This document shows, piece after piece, positions 1 to 8,800 of a DNA stretch of 64,000 nucleotides; the first letter of the stretch is position 1, and every line of letters starts with the position of its first letter. The notes under the pieces are model-generated. The model did not search any database. It had not been told where the DNA came from and saw only the letters and a program-made list of their open reading frames with translations. The DNA is taken from the NCBI RefSeq assembly GCF_900109455.1, contig NZ_FOAG01000005.1, forward strand, positions 124,001 to 188,000. Reading direction: 5' to 3'. This DNA comes from Roseovarius azorensis (lineage in GTDB: Bacteria; Pseudomonadota; Alphaproteobacteria; Rhodobacterales; Rhodobacteraceae). The position numbers were made by a program, and so were the translations under genes.

Positions 1-540
1 GATTGCGTCAACACGCTCTTGCGCGCCGAGGCGGGCGGGCAGCATCTGGTGGGGCTCGGCCTGCGCGACATCGTGGCCATCGCGATGCCAGACGCGGTAC
101 TGGTGGCCGACCGGAACCGGGTTCACGACGTCGGCACGCTGGTCAGGACACTGCGCAACGAGGGTGTGGCGCAGGCCGACACCTTTCCCAAGGACCACCG
201 GCCCTGGGGCTTTTTCGAGACGCTCATTCTGGGCGAGCGGTTCCAGGTCAAACGCATCGTGGTCAACCCCGGCGCGGCGCTCAGCCTGCAAAGCCATGTC
301 CACCGCGCCGAGCACTGGATCGTCGTGCAAGGCACCGCACGGGTGACCGTCGACAACGAAATCAGACTGGTTTCGGAAAACCAGTCGGTGTTCATCCCGC
401 TGGGCGCGGTGCATCGGATGGAGAACCCCGGCAAGGTGCCGATGGAGTTGATCGAGGTGCAGACCGGCATCTACCTGGGCGAGGATGACATCATCCGTTA
501 CGAGGATGTCTATGCGCGCGGTCAGGGGGCGAGGGGTTAG
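1..540 (+). CDS. manC: Mannose-1-phosphate guanylyltransferase / mannose-6-phosphate isomerase, C-terminal part (partial)
   Basis: The reading frame is open from base 1 to a TAG at 538-540, so only about the last 179 residues of a ~470-residue bifunctional enzyme are present. The visible part is the cupin-fold type II phosphomannose isomerase domain. It contains the 'FPKDHRPWG' lead-in, the metal-site strand '[12 protein letters not shown]', '[13 protein letters not shown]', and the family end motif '[18 protein letters not shown]'. The family supplies GDP-mannose for surface polysaccharides, which fits the adjacent dTDP-rhamnose genes. The nucleotidyltransferase half lies outside the window. 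Its stop codon overlaps the stop of the converging rfbA gene by 2 bases. Confidence 0.92.
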   Translation, partial: DCVNTLLRAEAGGQHLVGLGLRDIVAIAMPDAVLVADRNRVHDVGTLVRTLRNEGVAQADTFPKDHRPWGFFETLILGERFQVKRIVVNPGAALSLQSHVHRAEHWIVVQGTARVTVDNEIRLVSENQSVFIPLGAVHRMENPGKVPMELIEVQTGIYLGEDDIIRYEDVYARGQGARG

Positions 541-1409
541 CGCAGCAGCCCTTTCAGATAGCGCCCGTAATCGTTCTTCTGGAACTGCCCGGCGCGTTCC
601 GTCAGATCATCGTCGCTGATCCAGCCCTGATTATGCGCGATCTCGTCAAGGCATCCGGTCTGCAATCCCTGCCGCTCCTGCAACGTGCGGACGAAATTGC
701 CCGCGTCGAGCAGGCTGGCATGGGTGCCGGTATCGAGCCAGGCATAGCCGCGCCCCATGCGCTTGACCGTCAGCCTGCCCGCCTTGAGATACATTTCCAG
801 AAGCGAGGTGATCTCAAGCTCGCCGCGCGCCGAGGGCTTCACCGCGCGCGCCAGCCGCGACGCCTCGCCATCGAGGAAGTAGAGCCCCGTCACCGCATAG
901 TTCGACGGCGGCACCGCCGGTTTCTCGATGATCTCGCGGGCGCGTCCCTCGGAATCGAAATCCACGACACCATAGCGCTCGGGATCCGCCACGTGATAAC
1001 CAAATACCGTCCCGCCCGTGTCCTGCGCATCCGCTTCGGCCAGCAGTTCGGGCAGACCGTGACCGAAAAAGATGTTGTCGCCAAGCACCATCGCCGAGGG
1101 CGCCCCGGCCAGAAACTCCTCGGCCAGCAGATAGGCCTGCGCCAGCCCGTCGGGCGAGGGCTGCGAGATATAGCTCAGCGACAGGCCCCATTGGCTGCCG
1201 TCTCCCAGCATGCGGCGGAACTGGTCCTGATCCTGCGGCGTGGTGATCATCGCGATCTCGCGGATGCCCGCCAGCATCAGCACCGAAATCGGATAGTAGA
1301 TCATCGGCTTGTCATAGATCGGCAAGAGCTGTTTCGACAGCCCCATGGTGATCGGATAGAGCCGTGTGCCCGATCCGCCTGCCAGAATGATGCCCTTGCG
1401 CTTGCCCAT
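537..1409 (-). CDS. rfbA: Glucose-1-phosphate thymidylyltransferase RfbA/RmlA
   Basis: Makes dTDP-glucose from glucose-1-phosphate and dTTP, the first step of dTDP-L-rhamnose synthesis in the cytoplasm. The 290-residue length is normal for the family. Residues 8-20 hold the nucleotide-binding loop '[13 protein letters not shown]', followed by '[17 protein letters not shown]' and '[10 protein letters not shown]'. It is the last gene of the minus-strand rml operon, 12 bases after rfbD. The first ATG fits the family N-terminus. The TAA stop overlaps the convergent manC stop, so transcription from both sides meets with no spacer. Confidence 0.97.
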   Translation of the reverse strand: MGKRKGIILAGGSGTRLYPITMGLSKQLLPIYDKPMIYYPISVLMLAGIREIAMITTPQDQDQFRRMLGDGSQWGLSLSYISQPSPDGLAQAYLLAEEFLAGAPSAMVLGDNIFFGHGLPELLAEADAQDTGGTVFGYHVADPERYGVVDFDSEGRAREIIEKPAVPPSNYAVTGLYFLDGEASRLARAVKPSARGELEITSLLEMYLKAGRLTVKRMGRGYAWLDTGTHASLLDAGNFVRTLQERQGLQTGCLDEIAHNQGWISDDDLTERAGQFQKNDYGRYLKGLLR

Positions 1410-1421
1410 CTCCGCCCCTTT

Positions 1422-2273
1422 TCAATGACTGTTCAATTGTCCCAGACAGGCGCGCAGACCCGCGCGCCAGTCCGGTCGCCCGATCCCGAACACGTCGCGC
1501 GTGCTCTGACAATCCAGCCGTGAATTGAGCGGACGCGCCGCAGGTGTCGGATAGTCCGCGGTCGCAATGCCGGCGATCGTCACGCGCCGGTCGGTCTCAG
1601 CGAAAATCGCCTCGGCAAAGCCCTTCCAGCTGATATCCGGCGCACCGGAAAAATGATAGGTGCCGGATTTGCCCGGATCGGACAAAAGCTGATCCGCGAT
1701 GGCAAGGCAGGCTCCCGCAATATCCGCCGCGAGGGTGGGGCCACCGATCTGATCCTCGACGATACCGAGTGCATCGCGTGTTTCGCTTAGGCGCAGCATG
1801 GTTTTCACAAAGTTCGCGCCGTGCGTCGAAAACACCCATGAGGTGCGCAGGATCGCATGCGTCCCAGCCGCCGCGCGCACCGCCTCTTCGCCCGCGCATT
1901 TGCTGCGTCCATAGGCGTTCTGCGGCGCGGTCGGATCGCTTGGCCGCCACGGCGCGCTGCCGCTGCCGTCAAAAACGTAATCGGTCGAGATGTGGACGAA
2001 CGGGATACCCAATCCGGCGCAGGTGCGTGCCATCGCGCCGGGCGCCGCGCCGTTGATGCGTGTGGCCAGCGGCTCTTCTTGCTCGGCGCGGTCCACGACG
2101 GTATAGGCGGCGGCATTGATCACGGCATGCGGACCATGCGCCCGGATCGCATCGGCGCAGGCGTCGGGATCGCCTAGGTCCGCCTGCTCGCGGCTCAGGA
2201 ACACGGCGTCAGGGACCAACCGCGCCAGTTCCATGGCCACCTGGCCGGTTCTACCAAAAACCAACAGGGTCAT
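1422..2273 (-). CDS. rfbD: dTDP-4-dehydrorhamnose reductase RfbD/RmlD
   Basis: Catalyses the final NAD(P)H-dependent reduction to dTDP-L-rhamnose. It is a 283-residue short-chain dehydrogenase fold with the dinucleotide loop 'FGRTGQVAMEL' at residues 6-16, 'HISTDYVFDG' at 94-103 and the catalytic Y121xxxK125 pair in 'YGRSK'. The ATG overlaps the upstream sulfotransferase stop by 4 bases (ATGA), indicating translational coupling inside the rml operon. Confidence 0.96.
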   Translation of the reverse strand: MTLLVFGRTGQVAMELARLVPDAVFLSREQADLGDPDACADAIRAHGPHAVINAAAYTVVDRAEQEEPLATRINGAAPGAMARTCAGLGIPFVHISTDYVFDGSGSAPWRPSDPTAPQNAYGRSKCAGEEAVRAAAGTHAILRTSWVFSTHGANFVKTMLRLSETRDALGIVEDQIGGPTLAADIAGACLAIADQLLSDPGKSGTYHFSGAPDISWKGFAEAIFAETDRRVTIAGIATADYPTPAARPLNSRLDCQSTRDVFGIGRPDWRAGLRACLGQLNSH

Positions 2274-2947
2274 GCCGCGCTCTCCCGGTTTTGCCCTGGC
2301 TCTGCCGGATCATATCCGAAGCGCTCGAAATCCCGCGCATGCAACCGTCCGATAAGATCCCGCGCCTTTGGCGTGATGCGCGGCGCACGCGGGGTCTGGC
2401 CCAGAATCTTCAACCGCCGCGCCAGCACGTTCCGCGCAGGAATGAGATCGGGCAGGTTCCGCCCCGGCAGCATCCCGCGCAGCCAAGCCACAAGCGGCTC
2501 CAGCCCATCCTCCAGCCGAAAGACTGTCGCCCCATCCGGCACGAACGCATCCATTGGCCGCGTATGTCCGTCATAGCGCCGATGCAGCGCCTCACCCGCC
2601 TCAGCCAGCCCTCTGAGCCAACGGGCAAAGCCGATGCTCTGCGGAATGCGCCGCTCGATATCGCGCTGGAACTGATAGACCGAGGCCAGCCGCCCCACCG
2701 GATGACGCACCACCGTGAATGCGGCATCAAAGAACCCCGCCGGAAAGAGCCGCGCAAGACTGGCCGCATCCACATGCTGCGGCGATGTCACGCTCCATCG
2801 CGCCTCGGCGGGCAGTTTGCCGAATGCCGGGTCGAGCAAGGCCAGCGGTCCGCAATGATCCGACAGATACTGCTCGATCGCGGTGCCCGCGCATTTGGGG
2901 ACATGCGCGAAATAGATCAGGCGTCCGTCGCAGCGCAGGATCGGCAT
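2270..2947 (-). CDS. Sulfotransferase-family protein encoded inside the rhamnose operon
   Basis: Predicted PAPS-dependent sulfotransferase of 225 residues. The 5'-phosphosulfate loop 'HVPKCAGTAIEQYL' lies at residues 15-28 with lysine 18. The 3'-phosphate motif 'VVRHPVGRLASVYQF' lies at 79-93, as in HNK-1/chondroitin-type and bacterial exopolysaccharide sulfotransferases. The ATG at 2947 is preferred over an upstream alternative (2989) because it begins directly before the conserved strand and sits 1 base after the rfbB stop. It overlaps rfbD by 4 bases. Lying between rfbB and rfbD, it probably modifies a rhamnose-containing glycan. The acceptor is not deducible from sequence. Confidence 0.85.
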   Translation of the reverse strand: MPILRCDGRLIYFAHVPKCAGTAIEQYLSDHCGPLALLDPAFGKLPAEARWSVTSPQHVDAASLARLFPAGFFDAAFTVVRHPVGRLASVYQFQRDIERRIPQSIGFARWLRGLAEAGEALHRRYDGHTRPMDAFVPDGATVFRLEDGLEPLVAWLRGMLPGRNLPDLIPARNVLARRLKILGQTPRAPRITPKARDLIGRLHARDFERFGYDPAEPGQNRESAA

Positions 2948-2948
2948 G

Positions 2949-3989
2949 TCAGACCACGCCCACGCGCGTGCCGACACCCTCGACCGCAAGCAGAGGTCGC
3001 CACCAGCCCTCGTTCGCCAGATACCAGTTCACGGTCTTCTCCAGCCCCTCCTCGACCGTGACCGAGGGTTTCCAGCCCAGTTCGCGGCTGATCCGCGCAG
3101 GATCGATCGCATAGCGCGCATCATGCCCGGGGCGATCCGGGACAAACGCGATGAAATCGCGATAGCGCCCCTGCGCACGCGGCCGCCTGACATCGAGAAG
3201 ATCACAGATGGCATGCACCAGATCAATATTGCGCCGCTCGTTATAACCGCCCACGTTGTAGCTGCGCCCCGGCACGCCCTTTTCGACGGCCAGCAACAGG
3301 GCATCGGCATGGTCCTCGACATAGAGCCAGTCGCGCACGTTCTCGCCCTGTCCGTAGACCGGGATCGTCTTGCCCTGCAGGGCGTTGAGGATCGCCTTGG
3401 GGATCAGCTTTTCGGGGAAATGGAAGGGGCCGTAATTGTTCGAGCAATTGGTCAGCACCACCGGCAGGCCATAGGTGTGAAACCACGCCCGCGCCAGATG
3501 ATCCGAAGCCGCCTTGGAGGCCGAATAGGGACTGCGCGGGTCATATGGCGTGTCCTCTGTGAATAGCCCCTCGCGGCCAAGCGATCCATAAACCTCATCG
3601 GTCGAGATATGGTGGAAACGAAACGCCTCCGCCCGCCCAGAGCGCAGCCAGTGAGCGCGCGCCGCCTCAAGCATGTTGTAGGTGCCGGTGATGTTGGTCC
3701 CGACAAACGCGCCGGGGCCATCGATCGAGCGGTCAACATGGCTCTCGGCGGCCAGATGCATCACGGCATCGGGCGCATGGGCGACAAACAGCCGTTCCAT
3801 CGCCGCGCGATCGCGGATATCGGCCTGCTCGAAACGATAGAGCGGGTTGCCTGCTACCTCGGCCACATTTTCCAGCCGTCCAGCATAGGTGAGCGCGTCC
3901 ACGTTCACCACCTGATGCCCGCGCGCCACCGCCAGCCGCACCACCGCGGAACCGATAAAGCCGCAGCCGCCTGTCACCAGAATCTTCAT
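2949..3989 (-). CDS. rfbB: dTDP-glucose 4,6-dehydratase RfbB/RmlB
   Basis: Converts dTDP-glucose to dTDP-4-keto-6-deoxyglucose with bound NAD. It is a 346-residue extended SDR protein: the Rossmann loop 'GGCGFIG' is at residues 7-13, the active-site segment 'STDEVYG' at 129-135 and the catalytic Y155xxxK159 in 'YSASK'. The family marker 'NCSNNYGP' is also present. The start codon overlaps the rfbC stop by 4 bases. The C-terminus ends 1 base before the sulfotransferase ATG. Confidence 0.97.
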   Translation of the reverse strand: MKILVTGGCGFIGSAVVRLAVARGHQVVNVDALTYAGRLENVAEVAGNPLYRFEQADIRDRAAMERLFVAHAPDAVMHLAAESHVDRSIDGPGAFVGTNITGTYNMLEAARAHWLRSGRAEAFRFHHISTDEVYGSLGREGLFTEDTPYDPRSPYSASKAASDHLARAWFHTYGLPVVLTNCSNNYGPFHFPEKLIPKAILNALQGKTIPVYGQGENVRDWLYVEDHADALLLAVEKGVPGRSYNVGGYNERRNIDLVHAICDLLDVRRPRAQGRYRDFIAFVPDRPGHDARYAIDPARISRELGWKPSVTVEEGLEKTVNWYLANEGWWRPLLAVEGVGTRVGVV

Positions 3990-4552
3990 GTGCGCACCTC
4001 ATGGATGAACGGGCTGTCGAAATCCCGGAACAGGGGGGCGGTGCGATCCTTGTCCGACAGGATCGCCTCGCCTTTCAGCCGCCAGTCGATCGCCAGATCA
4101 GGATCGTCGAACCGCACCGCCCCATCGCAATCGGGGGCATAGTAATCGCTGCATTTGTAACAGATTTCCGTATCGGGTTCGCGCGTGACGAATCCGTGCA
4201 GGAAACCCTCGGGGATCAGCAGTTGACGGCCATTCTCGAAGCTCAGCTCATACCCCACCCATTTGCCATAGGTCGGGCTGCCCCGCCGGATATCGACCGC
4301 CACATCGAACAGGCACCCGCGCCCGCAGCGCACCAGCTTGGCCTGCGCATGTGGCGGGGACTGGAAATGCAGCCCCCGCACCGTGCCCGCCTGCGCCGAG
4401 AGCGAGTGATTGTCCTGCACAAAGTCGATCCCGATTCCGTGCTGCGCCAGTGTCCTGCGATTCCAGCTTTCCGAGAAAAACCCGCGCGCATCGCCAAACC
4501 GCGCAGGTTCCAGCAAGAGAACGCCCGGCAGACCCGTTTCGGAAACCTTCAT
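3986..4552 (-). CDS. rfbC: dTDP-4-dehydrorhamnose 3,5-epimerase RfbC/RmlC
   Basis: Epimerises C3 and C5 of the 4-keto intermediate in dTDP-L-rhamnose synthesis. The 188-residue cupin shows '[12 protein letters not shown]' (19-30), 'QDNHSLS' (46-52), 'GTVRGLHFQ' with the catalytic-base histidine at 62, '[17 protein letters not shown]' (82-98) and 'IPEGFLHGF' (113-121). The ATG at 4552 was chosen over the upstream codon at 4591 because it begins at the conserved N-terminus. It is the first gene of the minus-strand rml operon, so the operon promoter should lie in 4553-4700. Confidence 0.95.
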   Translation of the reverse strand: MKVSETGLPGVLLLEPARFGDARGFFSESWNRRTLAQHGIGIDFVQDNHSLSAQAGTVRGLHFQSPPHAQAKLVRCGRGCLFDVAVDIRRGSPTYGKWVGYELSFENGRQLLIPEGFLHGFVTREPDTEICYKCSDYYAPDCDGAVRFDDPDLAIDWRLKGEAILSDKDRTAPLFRDFDSPFIHEVRT

Positions 4553-4710
4553 CGGCAATCTCCGTAAAATACGATGCTTCGGCTTTAGCAAGCACCCGCC
4601 GGTTTGTCACGGCTGCGTCGGCATTTCATCCGGGATAGCTGAAAATCCTATTAAAATCCGAGAGTCCTTTCAAAGGAATGCCACATTCCGATCACACCCG
4701 GAGGATCAGC

Positions 4711-5352
4711 ATGAGGCACCCTGACAGACACGATGGGGATCGTCTGGTGTGTTGGGGGGGTATCGCAGTGGTTCGGGTCAATCTGACAAGTCCGGGGGCC
4801 GCGCATGCGGATCAGGAAGGGGCCTTTGTCGGCCTGACCGATATCATGGTCATAGAGGGGCCCGGCGGGCCGCTCATCGCCGCCGCGACCCGCGGCGCGG
4901 GCTGGCTGAGCCTGCTCACACCCGGCGCCATGCCCGGCGAGACCCGTGTCACCGGCAGTTGGGCGCTGGATGACCGGTTGCTGCAGCTGGAGACCACCAA
5001 TCTGTTGGTACATCAGGACGGGGCCGGGACACATCTTTTTCTGGCCGGGCTGAACTCTGCGCCGTTGCTTGGCCTCAACCTGACCACCGGAGGCCCGTTG
5101 CAGAGCCTCAACCTCGGCAGCCTTGATGCGGCAAATCTGGCAGAGATGATCAAACTCGGCGGGCTCACCTCGGGGACCGCGCTGGCGGCGCTGCGCAGTG
5201 GCGGGCTGGCGTCCACAAAACCGGCAGCAGTTCAGTTGTTGATTTCGCCGATAATCTCGTTGCGGCACAACTGCTCAATTTCCAGCCTTACGATCTGTTG
5301 CGTGGAGGATAGAGCGTCATGCGAGCGCTTCAGCCCATTAAGGACAGAATAA
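4711..5352 (+). pseudogene. Truncated N-terminus of an RTX/calcium-binding-type protein
   Basis: An ATG with a good ribosome site (CGGAGGA, 6-base spacer) opens a 213-residue frame. Its first ~170 residues are GC-rich coding sequence with a beta-propeller-like texture: 'GLTDIMVIEGPGGPLIAAAT', 'GWLSLLTPG', 'HLFLAGLNSAPL', 'LQSLNLGSL', 'LAALRSGG'. From my knowledge of the group this resembles the N-terminal region of roseobacter secreted calcium-binding RTX proteins; that is recall, not a search. From about base 5226 composition abruptly becomes AT-rich and the remaining ~40 residues look like random frame, overlapping an opposite-strand ORF. I read it as a gene broken by replacement of its downstream part. 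It could still be expressed as a short secreted fragment. Confidence 0.6.
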
Positions 5353-5408
5353 TCCGTCATATCCTTGAGGACTTCGGTCATCCATTGATGTGATTCCGGC
5401 TTTCTCAA
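5232..5408 (-). CDS. Small hypothetical protein (58 aa) in AT-rich segment
   Basis: Unrecognised. A TTG start at 5408 follows a strong ribosome site (GGGAGG, 5-base spacer) and gives 58 residues: 'RKPESHQWMTEVLKDMTDY...QQIVRLEIEQLCRNEIIGEINN'. The composition is protein-like (amphipathic helices, mixed charge) and unlike the arginine-rich shadow frames nearby. A longer reading from 5438 is possible. It is antisense to the degenerate tail of the truncated RTX fragment and lies in DNA with much lower GC than the flanks, so it probably arrived with that segment. No function can be given. Confidence 0.5.
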   Translation of the reverse strand: MRKPESHQWMTEVLKDMTDYSVLNGLKRSHDALSSTQQIVRLEIEQLCRNEIIGEINN

Positions 5409-5883
5409 GTTCGCCTCCCAAGTTATATGCTTACGCAATCATATTCTTTCGGTTGTAACGTTAAGACACTGCTTGCTAACAATTCGTTAAAAGCTTGTAA
5501 CAATTCGTTGAAAGCTTGAACCGTGGAATGACCTCGTTAAAAATGGGGGATTACCCGCGACACTGAGCCAACCAAGAGCGCGATCTTTAGCGAGGATTGA
5601 CTCGGCGTTTACCGGAAACCACGGCGGCTATTCCAAACTTTAACTTTTCAAATCCGAGGTATTAACGCGTGGTGAACTATTTGGCCGCAGATTAATGATC
5701 GGGTGAGTGAGTAAGTAAGTGTTTCCCTTTTTCTCTTCAGATAATGCAAAAGCTTCAAGTTTGAAGGTCGGGAAATTCATTAAGGCAGGAGAATCTGCCA
5801 GCACATAAGAACAGAATCCAAAGGCAATTAGCTCTCCACCTAAGTTTGCCCTTTAGGGCTTTGTTTAGTGTGGGAGCAGTGTC
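5409..5883. promoter_or_regulatory. AT-rich leader upstream of the large RTX gene
   Basis: This 475-base stretch has no convincing gene. It is strongly AT-rich against a GC-rich genome and holds a 21-base tandem duplication at 5477-5518 and a short GTGA/GTAA-type run near 5703-5720. A GGGAG ribosome site at about 5871-5875 precedes the GTG start at 5884. It probably contains the promoter and regulatory sites of the RTX gene; I could not assign a specific -35/-10 pair with confidence. Confidence 0.5.
5477..5518. repeat. Two tandem 21-bp repeats
   Basis: Units 5477-5497 and 5498-5518 abut exactly and differ at a single base (A/G at position 13). Each unit begins TAACAATTCGTT, in which AAC and GTT are mirrored around AATTC, and ends with the palindrome AAGCTT. 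The 21-bp period is two helical turns, so a dimeric regulator could bind both on the same face. They lie ~370 bases upstream of the RTX start. Confidence 0.8.
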
Positions 5884-8800
5884 GTGAATAAAGACCTTTT
5901 CTTCGACCTTAGAACGGAAACCCTTTCCAAAACCGATGGACCCATCGCAAGCTCCGCATTGGGTGCCGAGTTTCTAGGGTGGGAATTTTTCTCCAATTTT
6001 GAGAGCCGCCACGAAGTCGTCGGATTTGACCACATAAGATGGCCGGGAGGCATTCCCGTTGAAGAAGGAATAAATATCGACAACAGCCCGGATGGCTCGC
6101 GCGAGATCGTCTTCGACCTGACATTTGAAAACCTTGTCAAATGGGACCGTGACATATCCGATGGCCTGACTGGTGCACCAGTGCCACGAGAGGGCCTCCG
6201 GGAAGTGATGAGCTTCGCCGTTGAAAACGATGCCAGTTTTGCCATGATTGCGCCGACCGTGCCATACATCGAAGCTGCTTTCGCAGATCACGATCAAGGG
6301 TTGGAATGGGCGAGGCAGGATATTCGACTCTTCGCAACAAGGTTGCTGAATGGTGATTTCGGCCCATTGCCCAAGGAGTTTGTCCTCGAAATAGGGTCTG
6401 AGTACTATGCCCTTCCAATCTGGCAGGACAACTTTCTGCAACCAGGCGTTGATGTAGCTAGAACAGTTGGCGATGTCTTCGCCGCAATGGTTGATGAACT
6501 TAATCAAGTCTTGCAAGACCCGATGTTGAATCCCACGGATTACGACGTCAATATTGCCGTCCAGATCGGAAGGTTTGCTTCCCGAGACGATGATCCGGCT
6601 AGGGGATTTGACGACAATGGCGTCATAAACGGAGGGTGGGGGGAATACGCCGACAATCTGGATTTCATTGCGGCCCTGCAGGACGTGGGAGCCCTTGATG
6701 CCATTGACTCATTAATTTGGCATCGTTACGTCCCGAATTTCTGGGGAATAGAGCGCGGCCTTTCGGATCCGGTGAATGGTAGAACGCTCTCAGATGTTAC
6801 TGATCTTTGGGAAAGTGCCTCGGGACGGGAGCTCAGCCTGATTGTCGGACACCTTTCACCGGCGGCTCAAGGTGACCAGGATATAGAGTTTCATGCTCCG
6901 GGTTTGACAAATATCCTCCAACTCACAACAACGCTGTTATCCGAAGGAATGGATTATGGCACAATTTTCGGACTCGGATTTGGAACTGACGGATCATTGG
7001 GTTTTCAGAATGTGATCTTTCTGGGTGGACAGCTATACACATTGATGGCGGAAAGCCTGCCGGGCATGTATATCCATGATGGTTTTCAGAACAACACCTC
7101 GCCCGTTGAGACAATTTGGGAAGGAGGACAGGTTTCGAAGGAATTTCTTCGAGTGGACGATAGCGTAAATTCATACGTCTTCGAGAACGAAGATTTAGTA
7201 GTAATCTTTCTTGTTGCCAAGGATTTTGAGGCCGAAACGCTCGACTACACGCTCCATTTCAACGAGAGCTTTGATAACGTAAGCATAACCCGTCTTTTTG
7301 ACACTGGTAATCAGTTCTTCAATCCAACCACAGGGCACTTAATTGGACATATTGGTGAGATAGTTCACGAAACCGATATTTCAATTAGGAAATCAGGCGC
7401 CGGTTCCGATCTGGATATCACATTCAACCATGACTACGAGATTATACGCATAACTTTAGATCGACGTGTTGTTGACATACATGAGGGCACATCCGGGAAT
7501 GATTTGTTCAGGATCAACCATCAGGATGATCAAATCATCAACTCAGGTGAGGGCGAAGATACCGTTCAGAGTTCGGTGAGTTTTGACCTCCGTGAACACT
7601 CGAACGGAACGGACATAGAAACTCTCCACCTTCTCGGATCGAAAAACCTAGTCGGCATCGGAAATGCTTCTGATAACATTATAGTAGGGAATTCCGGGAA
7701 CAACTTATTGAAAGGACTTGGGGGAGACGACATCATCAATGGCAAGGCCGGAGACGATACCCTCCTTGGAGGAGGGGGTAATGATCTTTTGTTTGGCGGG
7801 CATGGATCCGATGAACTCTTCGGCAGCGAAGGAAATGACACTCTTGAAGGGGGCGAAAACAATGACACGCTCTATGGTGGCGCGGGGGATGATGTTCTCA
7901 AGGGAGGTGCCGGTGTTGATTTTCTAAGCGGTGGCGCAGGCGCTGACAGATTTGTCATTAATGCCGGAAGTGCAGGCGGGGATATTATACTGGATTTTGT
8001 CTTCGGTGACGATGTTATTGATATTTCAGCTTGGCCAGCGCGGTCATTTGACGAACTTCTGATATTCTGGACTTCCGGTCGCCTATTCGTTCAGGACAAC
8101 TACGGAAGTAACTTTTTCATAGAGGGTTTGCATGAGAGTGCCGTTGAACTGATCTCGCAAGACGATTTCGTATTCTCGGGTACTCCACCAAACAGCGATC
8201 ACGTTAGCGACGGCGGCCCCGTTCAAACCGAACCCCCTTTCGCCGAACAAGATCATCTGGACTCAAAAATCCTCAAAGGCACGTCTGGAGATGATATTTT
8301 CTTCGTCGATGCAACAGATATTAAGATCATCGATGCAGGAGACGGCCAAGATACAGTGCGAAGTCTTGTAAATTTTACACTACGGAAACATTCGACAGGT
8401 GACGATATTGAGCACTTGGAACTCCTGGGTACCCATGACCTCATTGGTGTGGGCAACGCACTGGACAATCTCATCATCGGAAATTCCGGAAACAATCACT
8501 TAAGCGGCGTTTGGGGCAACGACACATTATTTGGTGGGGCTGGAAATGACACATTACTGGGTGTGAACGGCAATGACGTTCTTTCGGGCGGAGAAGGTCA
8601 TGATCGACTTTATGGTGGAAGCGGAAACGACACTCTTTTCGGAGACACTGGAGATGATTTCCTCGAAGGAGGAACAGGCCTCGATATGCTCTTCGGCGGG
8701 GATGGCGATGACACGCTCGACGGCGGCGCGCAGGCCGATATTTTACAAGGCGACTTGGGCAATGACCTTCTTTTCGGTGGCGACGGCGATGACACGCTGT

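Noticed and set aside
5691-5725. GTGA/GTAA tetranucleotide run as a phase-variation tract
   Set aside because: Only about four imperfect units outside any reading frame, too short and irregular to support slipped-strand switching.
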